This document shows, in pieces, positions 1 through 6,436 of a stretch of 13,989 nucleotides of DNA. The first letter of the stretch is position 1, and each line of letters begins with the position of its first letter. The stretch comes from Candidatus Poseidoniaceae archaeon (GTDB taxonomy: Archaea; Thermoplasmatota; Poseidoniia; Poseidoniales; Poseidoniaceae): assembly GCA_022425585.1 (NCBI GenBank), contig JAKMFF010000123.1, positions 1 through 13,989 on the forward strand, in the 5' to 3' direction. Both the position numbers and the translations under genes were made by a program. Under the pieces are notes generated by a model. That model did no database searches. It had not been told where the DNA came from and saw only the letters and a list, made by a program, of their open reading frames with translations.

Positions 1-99
1 GCTGGAACTTACTGGGGTGCAAAAAGTAATTCCATGGTAAAGAATGGGGCAACTGGAGTTCACGTTAGAACTATCCACCATTTGATTACTAATCGTTAA
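1..99 (+). CDS. 3' end of an unrecognised protein (partial)
   Basis: The first 32 codons are open in frame 1 and end in TAA at 97-99; the other two forward frames hit stops within about 40 bases. The visible tail ends HHLITNR and is neither hydrophobic nor motif-rich, so I cannot name the family. It lies 32 bp before the proposed start of the cytochrome b561-like gene on the same strand, so the two could be cotranscribed. With so few codons the reading frame is plausible but not proven. Confidence 0.45.
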   Translation, partial: AGTYWGAKSNSMVKNGATGVHVRTIHHLITNR

Positions 100-121
100 A
101 CTAAATCTTTGAATAAAATCT

Positions 122-127
122 AGGGGG
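122..127 (+). promoter_or_regulatory. G-rich putative Shine-Dalgarno for the cytochrome b561-like gene
   Basis: The run AGGGGG sits four bases before the in-frame ATT at 132. No comparable purine run precedes the TTG at 186, which follows a T-rich stretch with only GGAG at 172-175 about ten bases away. The element therefore supports initiation upstream of the TTG. Confidence 0.35.
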
Positions 128-131
128 TTTT

Positions 132-740
132 ATTGTAAAAAGCCACACCAAACTGGCAAGGACCATTCATTGGAGTTTTGTTTTATTGTATGTTTATGGA
201 ATCTTCAAACAAGTAAACGCGTTAGAAGATCTTGAAGACAGCGGCCTGCTTATTTCTGAAATAATCTTTGCCACGGTTTTTATCGTTGTTGTTGTCTTGA
301 GATATTCCTATATGAGGCGTTTCAAGACGTTCTTAGGGGCGAGGGAGCCCGTACATATTGTGCACTACTACTTCGCTCGTTCAGTCCACAAAGCAATGTA
401 TGCCTGTTTTATTCTACTCCCATTAACTGGCTTGATGATTGCTGGATTGTATAACCAAGGATATACCATAAATGCGACGCCTGATGAAGAACAAACCGTT
501 ATGGATGTGGTATTAGATTTACATGGATTCGTGGCTGATGTCAGTTACCTGCTGATTATACTTCATATTGGGGCAGCTATCTATTCCCGTATTAAAGGCG
601 AAGGAGTTTGGTCATCAATGGTGCCTGTGCTAAAGGAAGACAAGCCAACAACTAACAAGACCGTTAAGAAAATTGCCGCCTTCGAAGAAGGAATTTATGA
701 CAAGGTTGAAAGTTGGTTTTCATCTAAAAACGAGGATTAG
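132..740 (+). CDS. Cytochrome b561-like membrane heme protein
   Basis: A four-helix membrane b-type cytochrome that would pass electrons between quinol and a partner at the membrane. The first conventional start is TTG at 186 (184 aa), but the frame is open back to 117. The upstream codons encode ARTIHWSF, matching the helix 1 heme-ligand region of bacterial cytochrome b561. I therefore place the start at ATT 132 (202 aa), behind a G-rich element. In that numbering the helices lie near 11-27, 39-58, 87-108 and 128-150. Candidate ligands are His13, His86 (SVHKAMY), His131 (DLHGF) and His145 (LHIGAA). PLTGLM at the end of helix 3 is also family-like. The helix 2 position where relatives have His reads SEIIF, so one heme site may be altered or lost. 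The soluble C-terminal tail (about 165-202) is charged. The family call is good; the exact start and redox partner are uncertain. Confidence 0.75.
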   Translation: MVKSHTKLARTIHWSFVLLYVYGIFKQVNALEDLEDSGLLISEIIFATVFIVVVVLRYSYMRRFKTFLGAREPVHIVHYYFARSVHKAMYACFILLPLTGLMIAGLYNQGYTINATPDEEQTVMDVVLDLHGFVADVSYLLIILHIGAAIYSRIKGEGVWSSMVPVLKEDKPTTNKTVKKIAAFEEGIYDKVESWFSSKNED

Positions 741-747
741 TTGTTAA

Positions 748-1167
748 TTAATCGTCAAAGACTTCTACTTCTACCATTTTCTTAACAAATTCTGTCATCT
801 TAGAATTGAACCTAGTCGCCCGAACAATGTGGTTGTCTATCCAGTGATAATTGCCACCGCGTGGTTTGCCAAATAAACAGGTGTGCCACTTGAAATTGTG
901 ATTTGCAAGCCATTGTTCTGTAACCGCACGGTGTTCTTCTGCCCTCGCAGTAAAAAAGCAAATTTGATGGCCTTGGTCATACCATTTGTTGATCTGTTCT
1001 ACAACACCATCATAGCATTCAGCAGTTGCCATTCGTTCTGGTTCTTCATTGGGAATATCTTCACAAATAGTACCGTCTATATCAATCAGAAAATTCTTAC
1101 AATCTTCAGGCAGTACCGGTGAAATGGCCATCCCGCGCTCATCTGTCTTAGTCACTAAATCCGTCAC
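748..1167 (-). CDS. Small HAD-superfamily phosphatase-like protein
   Basis: This 139-residue protein has haloacid dehalogenase motifs: motif I FLIDIDGT with Asp29 and Asp31, motif II FFTAR with Thr73, motif III Lys101 in GKPRGG, and a reduced motif IV HWIDN with Asp111. There is no large cap domain, only a short insert (about 36-60). It fits small HAD hydrolases acting on phosphorylated sugars, nucleotides or phosphoproteins; the substrate cannot be told. The longest frame starts at GTG 1167. GTG 1155 and ATG 1131 are alternatives, and a TATA-like TATAA at 1177-1181 lies too close to 1167 and suits the shorter forms better. It is the last gene of a minus-strand series after trm5 and a zinc-ribbon protein, and its 3' end meets the cytochrome gene across 7 bp. 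Confidence 0.75.
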   Translation of the reverse strand: MTDLVTKTDERGMAISPVLPEDCKNFLIDIDGTICEDIPNEEPERMATAECYDGVVEQINKWYDQGHQICFFTARAEEHRAVTEQWLANHNFKWHTCLFGKPRGGNYHWIDNHIVRATRFNSKMTEFVKKMVEVEVFDD

Positions 1168-1176
1168 AAATAGCGG

Positions 1177-1181
1177 TTATA
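1177..1181 (-). promoter_or_regulatory. Possible TATA box for the HAD gene
   Basis: On the minus strand the bases read TATAA in the context GGGTATAACC. Archaeal TATA boxes centre about 26-27 bases before the transcription start, which would place the start near 1153. That coincides with the alternative GTG at 1155-1153 and leaves a 22-base leader for ATG 1131. It is a single short match and could be chance. Confidence 0.25.
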
Positions 1182-1209
1182 CCCCCGGCTAATGAACAAA
1201 TTGCTGATA

Positions 1210-1335
1210 TTAATCGTGGTGATGAATGGTAGTTGCGCCACAAACGCGACACCAGACCTTAGTGCCGTTTTTCTTGGGAGTGACTCCGGTGATGTCAATT
1301 TCTACCCCGCAAACGCAGTTTACTACTGTGCCCAT
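1210..1335 (-). CDS. 41-residue zinc-ribbon-like small protein
   Basis: A small frame lies in the gap between trm5 and the HAD gene. It begins with ATG at 1335-1333 and ends in TAA at 1212-1210. The protein has two Cys knuckles: CVCG (Cys7, Cys9) and CRVCG (Cys29, Cys32). Nineteen residues separate them, including a PKKNG turn, and the C-terminus is HHHD. Four cysteines followed by G at each knuckle is the layout of a zinc ribbon, although the first knuckle is CxC rather than the usual CxxC. Such miniature ribbons often bind nucleic acid or ride on larger enzymes. It lies 40 bp after trm5 and 42 bp before the HAD gene on the same strand, so cotranscription is likely. No clear Shine-Dalgarno is visible. 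Knuckle pattern, start and stop in an otherwise empty gap make it likely real; its function is unknown. Confidence 0.65.
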   Translation of the reverse strand: MGTVVNCVCGVEIDITGVTPKKNGTKVWCRVCGATTIHHHD

Positions 1336-1375
1336 GGTCAACGGGAAACATAGGTGATTGATGAAGTGAACGCTT

Positions 1376-2467
1376 CTAAGGGAAGATTTGCCATGATTCT
1401 ATCCGGATGAAAATTTTACTAGCTGAAAAACCTTTGATTTCCTTACAAGTAAGAGATATTTCTTTGGCACCGTGTTGGATTAGTTTCTTTTCGATTAATT
1501 CTCTGACCCCATCTAAGTTTTGTCTTTCAACAATAGCCCAGCCACGAATCAAAGACGTAGTCCCTTTACGCATCAAAGGGAATAGGTCGCTAAGGTGCTC
1601 AATTGTATCATGGGGTAAATTAACCAATAATAAATCTGTAGAGCCTGTGAGGTTTTTATCACTACGCCACTTTCTAGCATCCAAGCAAAACACTTGATTA
1701 CCAAAATTATAGTTAGACTTGTTAACCAGCGACTCGAGATTATCGGTAAGAAGTTCGACCGCATCTGGATTTAAATCACCGGCAAAGATTGCTTCAACTA
1801 GTCCTTCGGTGGCAATTAGACTAGGTAGTGAAGGGCCAACTCCAGCGTAGGGGTCAGATATTGTAATTGGTCGGTCGAGTAAATTAGCAAGCTGTTTTGC
1901 CGCAACAACGTTACCTTCTCGCTCAGTCGATAGCCTAGAAGAAAAGTATGCTTTTGCGGGATCAATAATGATGTTGTGGCCGTTTTCTCGTATTTTGGTT
2001 AATGTTGAAATGTTGCCGTCCCTACTTAATATCGGGGAAATATCTCGAACGCGGAATTTACCTGTAACACCATTATCCGCGCATATGATTCTGGCACTTG
2101 AAATTCTGTCTAGCATAGCCTCAGCAATTAGGTTTTGATGTTGTTTGACCTCTTCTTCTAAGCGGACAATCAGTACATCCCCGACCATTTCATATGACCG
2201 TGGCCAATATTGTTCGAATTGTTCATATAATTCTCGATCTAAAAGGTCACTCCAATGTTTAATTTTGTTAACCTCTCTTGCCATTAATACGTGGGCTAGC
2301 CCCGACCAAATCGAATCGCCTTCTTGTGGAGCATGTTCAGCAAGCGGCAAGCCTTTTTCACCCGTTTCTATAGTAACGACGCCAAGGCCTGAAACCAACC
2401 AATTGTTAGTTTTCAGAACCTCCAACCAATGTTGAGTATCAACACTCGGCACTATCAAATGACGCAT
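1376..2467 (-). CDS. trm5: tRNA (guanine-N1)-methyltransferase, Trm5/TYW2 family
   Basis: Predicted to use S-adenosylmethionine to methylate N1 of G37, next to the anticodon, which limits +1 frameshifting. Numbering is from ATG 2467 (363 aa). The N-terminal part leads into YEMVGDVLIV (92-101), typical of Trm5 domain 2. Next come RVRD (139-142) and AYFSSRLSTER (173-183), the element holding the proposed general-base Glu. The SAM motif DPYAGVGP (205-212) has Tyr where most relatives have Phe. GDLNPDA (230-236) and the catalytic-loop motif NLP (283-285) follow. The length suits archaeal Trm5; the wyosine enzyme TYW2/Taw2 shares the fold but is usually shorter. A TTG at 2485 would add six residues, but ATG giving MRHLIVP looks like the natural start. 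It is divergent from dph5 and probably heads the minus-strand series with the zinc-ribbon and HAD genes. Confidence 0.85.
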   Translation of the reverse strand: MRHLIVPSVDTQHWLEVLKTNNWLVSGLGVVTIETGEKGLPLAEHAPQEGDSIWSGLAHVLMAREVNKIKHWSDLLDRELYEQFEQYWPRSYEMVGDVLIVRLEEEVKQHQNLIAEAMLDRISSARIICADNGVTGKFRVRDISPILSRDGNISTLTKIRENGHNIIIDPAKAYFSSRLSTEREGNVVAAKQLANLLDRPITISDPYAGVGPSLPSLIATEGLVEAIFAGDLNPDAVELLTDNLESLVNKSNYNFGNQVFCLDARKWRSDKNLTGSTDLLLVNLPHDTIEHLSDLFPLMRKGTTSLIRGWAIVERQNLDGVRELIEKKLIQHGAKEISLTCKEIKGFSASKIFIRIESWQIFP

Positions 2468-2504
2468 ACGCTTCGCCCTGTCCAAGCATCACTGAGGTTT
2501 GAGC

Positions 2505-3383
2505 ATGGCGGATATCCAAGATAGCGACCAGAAAACAGGTTTACTCTTAATTGGGATTGGCCCTGGTGATGTTGCATTGGCTACCAGTGAAGCGCTTGAT
2601 GCAGCAAAAATAGCCGATTATCGACGCTATGAAGCATATACTGCATTGTGGCCTGAAGACCAATTAGCAAGTTTAGAAAAAACGGTTGGGAAAATTACCA
2701 GAGTCATGCGGCCAGAAGTTGAAAATCCAGAAGAGTTGTTTGCTTTGGCACAAAATAATCTAGTTGCTTTGTTGATTGTTGGTGATCCATTGCAAGCCAC
2801 AACTCACGTCGACTTACAATTACAAGCCGAAGAGGTGGGGATTTATTGCCGCACAATACACGGAATCTCAATCACTGGACTAGTTACTGGTGCAATCGGT
2901 TTATCAAATTACAAATTTGGTCGTCAAACAACATTGACATATCCATATTCAGGCTGGGTTGCAACCTCTCCGCTTGAGGTCATTGCGCTCAATAGTGCGT
3001 TAGGACATCATACTCTTGCATTACTCGATTTAGATCCAACCGGCGCTGGAACAGGCCAGCAGAGACCGATGATGCCAAGTGATGCTGTTAACTCAATCAA
3101 GGCGATGATTGACAAAGTAAACAACACGATAGATGAATTTCCGTTAGAATCTCCACAAGACGCCATAAAAGTACAATCATTGAAACTTATGACTAGCAGT
3201 TCTCTAGCTGAGATTAAAGTCGTACTGTGTAGTGATATGGGGACTAAACGGCAAAGCATGATATACACTGATTTGGCGAATTTAGCCAACCTCCCTGGCG
3301 GCGCGATGAACTGTTTAGTTTTCCCAGCAAGTACGAGTGATGTTGAAGAGAAGGCTCTGCTTCGATGGATACAGGAGAAGTGA
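2505..3383 (+). CDS. dph5: Diphthine synthase
   Basis: Methylates the modified histidine of elongation factor 2 with S-adenosylmethionine in the second stage of diphthamide synthesis; the pathway occurs only in archaea and eukaryotes. The 292-residue protein shows the tetrapyrrole-methylase fold markers of Dph5: LLLIGIGPGD (13-22), YEAYT (42-46), IVGDPLQATTHVDL (91-104), IHGISI (118-123) and GLSNYKFG (132-139), then HTLALLDLDP. IHGISI replaces the commoner IHNASI. The upstream TTG at 2499 is in frame, but ATG 2505 has GAGGT at 2494-2498 at good spacing and is preferred. It is transcribed away from trm5 and is followed after 4 bp by the symporter gene, so those two probably share a message. 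Length and motifs are normal for the family. Confidence 0.95.
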   Translation: MADIQDSDQKTGLLLIGIGPGDVALATSEALDAAKIADYRRYEAYTALWPEDQLASLEKTVGKITRVMRPEVENPEELFALAQNNLVALLIVGDPLQATTHVDLQLQAEEVGIYCRTIHGISITGLVTGAIGLSNYKFGRQTTLTYPYSGWVATSPLEVIALNSALGHHTLALLDLDPTGAGTGQQRPMMPSDAVNSIKAMIDKVNNTIDEFPLESPQDAIKVQSLKLMTSSSLAEIKVVLCSDMGTKRQSMIYTDLANLANLPGGAMNCLVFPASTSDVEEKALLRWIQEK

Positions 3384-3387
3384 AAAT

Positions 3388-5466
3388 ATGTCAGATGAAA
3401 TATTGATTTTATTGTCTTTTTTGCTCTTTATGGGCATTTTTGCTGGTGTTGGATTAGCCTCCATGCGTGTTAAGGAAGATACTACTGACGATTATTTGGT
3501 TGCCGGTAGAGGCATGCATCCTGCACTTGCTGCACTATCAGCAGTTAGTACTTGGAATTCTGGCTACATGTTTATTGGCTTTATTGGCTTTATTTTCATT
3601 AGTGGATATTCGGCATTGTGGATTGCTGTTGTCTCGACTATTGGTCAGTTAGTGGCTTGGATTTGGTTGTACAAATATATTCAGAAAGAAGGGCAAGAAA
3701 GAAACTTGCGTTCTTTGTCTTCCCTCGTTTCAAGTAAATCCGGCGCTCCAGAAGCAAAAATAGCCGCAATACTTTCAGTATTTTTCTTATCTATCTACGC
3801 GGCTGCGCAGTTGACTGCTGGAGGAGTGGCCCTAAAGTCAATGCTTGGATGGTCAGAAATTACTGGAATTCTAATCGGATTTGTTCTGGTGGTTGCCTAT
3901 TGTTATGCTGGCGGAATTCGTGCTTCTATTTGGACTGACGCTGCGCAATCTTGCGTCATGATTGTCGGCTCAACCATTCTTTGTTTGGTTGCGCTAGGTA
4001 AGGTTGGGGGATTGTCTGGACTGCATGGCACCTTGGCTGATATTGATCCAAACATGGTTAACATATTTCCCTCGGGGCTAAAATTTGGTGTAACACTTTG
4101 GATAGCTGCGTTTTTCTTGGGTGGCTTAGGAGTTGCTGGCCAGCCACAAGTAGTATCTAGAATTATGACTCTCAACAGCGATAAAGATCGTAAACAAGCC
4201 ATGGTTTGGTTCTTTGTCTGGCAAACCCCATTCATCGCTTTGATGTTCTTTATCGGTCTTGCCTGTCGAGCAATATTCCCTGAGATGCTTGCCGAAGATG
4301 CCGAAACTGGCCTACCAAGACTTGCTCAAAGCCTTAATCCAATTCTTGGCGGAGTTATCCTAGCGTCTATCTTTGCCGCAACAATGTCTACTGCCGACAG
4401 CCAGGTATTGGCCTGTACGGCAGCAATTACCGATGACGTTAAACCAGAATGGAATCAAGATCATAGCAAAACCAAAAAGGTAACTTTAGCAGTTGCGGCC
4501 TTCGCCACTAGTATCTCGCTTGTTGGCCAACAATTCCCTGGATTTGGTGATTCTGTATTCGCCTTGGTTGTCTTTGCAGTATACGGGTTAGGCGGTATAT
4601 TTGTCCCGCTGGTGTTGATTAGGATGATTGGTTATGAGCCAGATTCAAAACACACTATTTCGATGATGATTGCCGCACTTCTTGGAGTGTTGATTTGGAC
4701 TGTTTTAGGTTACGGTGAATACATTTTCCCATCCGTACCAGGAATGGGTGCAGCATTTGCTGTCCACCTTGGCTTTTGCTGGAAGCGGGACCTTTCTGAG
4801 GCAAATCCATTTGGCAGATATAGTGTGCCAACTAGAAAAATATCGGCGATTGGTGCGGTTATTTTACTGGCGTTTGTTGGCGGGATGGAAGGTACATACC
4901 AGGTTTTTGCACCAAGCTCATCAAGCATGTCGGATAAAGTCGGTTCTTACTCAGTAAGTGGGACCTATTCTTTCCATGAAATTATCGATGGTTCAGAATT
5001 CATTGAAGATGGTGAATCTATACCAATAGAGGCGAATTCAGATGATTCTATGGATTCACTAAATGGCCTCAATATTGTAGGAGTATTAATCACAATTGCT
5101 CACCAAGACGATGAAGCCGTTTCAGGAGCGGGATGTGCATTAGCTGACCCGCCGCAAGATGATACTGTTGAAGCGTCAATTGGCTACTCGGGACTATCCG
5201 CTTCTGAATCAAGTACAGACGGTTTTGATTTCCAATTAGATTGGCATAATTCGACTTTGATTGATACTACAGTTAGTAATATGACTAAATCAGAGATTCA
5301 AATGATGTTAGATGGTGGTGGATTAGGGTTAGGTGAGTATGAGTTAATTCTTGGCGTAACCGTACAAAATGGCGGAGGTGCTTTCTGTACAAGTGATGAC
5401 ACTGGCCAGGATGTAGATTACAGAATTGAGCTAGTGTCTCTGGAGTACACAATAATGGAAGTATGA
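3388..5466 (+). CDS. PutP-like sodium:solute symporter with C-terminal extracytoplasmic domain
   Basis: Couples uptake of a small organic solute to sodium. The first 500 residues (of 692) are a solute:sodium symporter with about 14 membrane helices. Family markers are VAGRGMHPALAALSA with SGYMFIGF (helix 2), AGGIRASIWTDAAQ (near 174-187), GVAGQPQVVSR, and AATMSTADSQ, whose Ser334-Thr335 correspond to the Na+-binding Ser340/Thr341 of E. coli PutP. This suggests a proline-like or other carboxylate substrate, but specificity cannot be read. An extra last helix (about 485-500) would put the C-terminus outside. A soluble, acidic, Ser/Asp/Gly-rich domain of about 190 residues follows, with two cysteines (583 and 667) that could form a disulfide. 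ATG 3388 is chosen over an in-frame ATG at 3337 because the latter overlaps dph5 and the symporter begins at MSDEIL. GGAG at 3374-3377 overlaps the end of dph5. Confidence 0.88.
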   Translation: MSDEILILLSFLLFMGIFAGVGLASMRVKEDTTDDYLVAGRGMHPALAALSAVSTWNSGYMFIGFIGFIFISGYSALWIAVVSTIGQLVAWIWLYKYIQKEGQERNLRSLSSLVSSKSGAPEAKIAAILSVFFLSIYAAAQLTAGGVALKSMLGWSEITGILIGFVLVVAYCYAGGIRASIWTDAAQSCVMIVGSTILCLVALGKVGGLSGLHGTLADIDPNMVNIFPSGLKFGVTLWIAAFFLGGLGVAGQPQVVSRIMTLNSDKDRKQAMVWFFVWQTPFIALMFFIGLACRAIFPEMLAEDAETGLPRLAQSLNPILGGVILASIFAATMSTADSQVLACTAAITDDVKPEWNQDHSKTKKVTLAVAAFATSISLVGQQFPGFGDSVFALVVFAVYGLGGIFVPLVLIRMIGYEPDSKHTISMMIAALLGVLIWTVLGYGEYIFPSVPGMGAAFAVHLGFCWKRDLSEANPFGRYSVPTRKISAIGAVILLAFVGGMEGTYQVFAPSSSSMSDKVGSYSVSGTYSFHEIIDGSEFIEDGESIPIEANSDDSMDSLNGLNIVGVLITIAHQDDEAVSGAGCALADPPQDDTVEASIGYSGLSASESSTDGFDFQLDWHNSTLIDTTVSNMTKSEIQMMLDGGGLGLGEYELILGVTVQNGGGAFCTSDDTGQDVDYRIELVSLEYTIMEV

Positions 5467-5478
5467 TTTGAGCTTGTC

Positions 5479-6357
5479 TTAAAGTTCGAATTTCATCCCT
5501 TGTTTACCTATTTTCCAACCCATTTCAATAACTTGGGTATGTTCTTCGCCCCACTCGTCATAAACTGGGTTGGTATGATTTAGATGAATGAAAATAACAT
5601 CGGGGTCGCCTTGACGTTTGAACCCTAACATCTCAAGGGTTTGAGTAATTGGCGGGTGGGGGACCTTGTCTTGATTGCGGCCGGATAATTCATCGCTAGA
5701 CCAGAATGTACCATCAACCAGAGCGATGTCAATGTTTAGTTGGCTAAACCATTCTCGAAGATCATTGCACTGATGTAACTCGAGGGTTTCTTGCCAAGTA
5801 TCATGATCTGGGAGATATAGCAGAGTTTTGTTTGGTCCTTTGATTACAAATGCATGCATATCAGAAAGTTCAGCTCGATGCGGAACAAGTATTGGGGTAA
5901 TGGAAAAGCCCTCTTGGGTTAGTGTTGTTTTACTAACTATCTCTTTTAATGAAAATACTTCTTGGTCTAACATTAATTTCCACTGTGGGGTATTGTTTAG
6001 CAGCGTGTGCATCGATTGTGATGTGTGTAATTTCAGCCCTTTTGCGTTGATTGTCTCTCTGCCAAACTGCCCCAAGCCATCAACGTGGCCAAAGTGTGCG
6101 TGGGTAAGCCAGACATGGGTTGGTAATTTGCCATCCATGAACTGTAATTGGCTTGCCAAATTTCTTGTTACGTCGATGAGGTGAACTTCATTTGGCGATA
6201 TTATTCCTAAAGAAGTTGGATAACTCGCTTGGTCTGCTGAAAGGCCAGTACAGCATGACTTATTGCAGCCTGCTTGAGGTCTGCCACCATCTTGAGCAAT
6301 GCCCAGCAATATTGCCTCGACCATGTATATCCGAAAACTTTCAACAAAATGAATCAT
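5479..6357 (-). CDS. PqqB-like metallo-beta-lactamase-fold hydrolase
   Basis: A 292-residue protein of the PqqB-related branch of the metallo-beta-lactamase fold. It opens with ILLGIAQDGG, then GCNKSCC (Cys31, Cys35, Cys36), a possible extra metal site. The main metal motif is THAHFGHVDG (His86, His88, His91). VPHRAELSD (His160), LYLPDHDTW (Asp184, His185), LVDGTF (Asp215), VPHPPI (His234) and HLNHTNP (His258, His261) complete a well-kept metal-binding set. PqqB proper has lost much of this set, so an active hydrolase or oxygenase is more likely than a PQQ carrier. No other pqq gene is nearby. Two starts are possible: ATG 6357, with a TATA-like element about 28 bases upstream that would give a leaderless message, or ATG 6324 (MVEAILLG), which fits the usual family N-terminus. 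Neither has a clear Shine-Dalgarno. The 3' end meets the symporter gene across 12 bp. Confidence 0.85.
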   Translation of the reverse strand: MIHFVESFRIYMVEAILLGIAQDGGRPQAGCNKSCCTGLSADQASYPTSLGIISPNEVHLIDVTRNLASQLQFMDGKLPTHVWLTHAHFGHVDGLGQFGRETINAKGLKLHTSQSMHTLLNNTPQWKLMLDQEVFSLKEIVSKTTLTQEGFSITPILVPHRAELSDMHAFVIKGPNKTLLYLPDHDTWQETLELHQCNDLREWFSQLNIDIALVDGTFWSSDELSGRNQDKVPHPPITQTLEMLGFKRQGDPDVIFIHLNHTNPVYDEWGEEHTQVIEMGWKIGKQGMKFEL

Positions 6358-6380
6358 GCCGTTGCAAATAATACTGATGC

Positions 6381-6389
6381 TATTGTAAA
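6381..6389 (-). promoter_or_regulatory. Possible TATA box for the PqqB-like gene
   Basis: On the minus strand the bases read TTTACAATA, centred 28 bases before the ATG at 6357. That is the normal TATA-to-start distance for a leaderless archaeal transcript. The AT-rich core could also serve the plus-strand gene that starts at 6437. This is a pattern match only. Confidence 0.35.
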
Positions 6390-6425
6390 CGAAGAACTCA
6401 AACCATACCTGCTATTGGAATAGAT

Positions 6426-6433
6426 GAGGGGAG
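6426..6433 (+). promoter_or_regulatory. Strong Shine-Dalgarno of the 582-residue gene
   Basis: GAGGGGAG ends three bases before the ATG at 6437; the GAGG core is seven bases away. It is the clearest ribosome binding site in the window. It fixes the start and argues that this unrecognised gene is well translated. Confidence 0.6.
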
Positions 6434-6436
6434 CAC

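Noticed and set aside
741..747. TTAATTAA palindrome near the convergent cytochrome and HAD gene ends as a terminator
   Set aside because: Short AT-rich sequence with no stem-loop or long T run; archaeal T-rich terminators cannot be called from it.
3337..3387. Earlier in-frame ATG extending the symporter by 17 residues
   Set aside because: It would overlap the end of dph5 by 47 bases, and the added residues are basic and unlike a symporter N-terminus; ATG 3388 has a ribosome site.
3572..3589. Tandem 9-base repeat TTATTGGCT within the symporter
   Set aside because: Two copies only, in frame, coding for a Gly/Phe-rich membrane helix (FIGFIGF); better explained by codon choice than by a functional repeat.
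5479..6357. Evidence for a PQQ biosynthesis cluster
   Set aside because: Only the PqqB-like gene is present; neighbours are a symporter and an unrelated orphan, and the metal site differs from PqqB.
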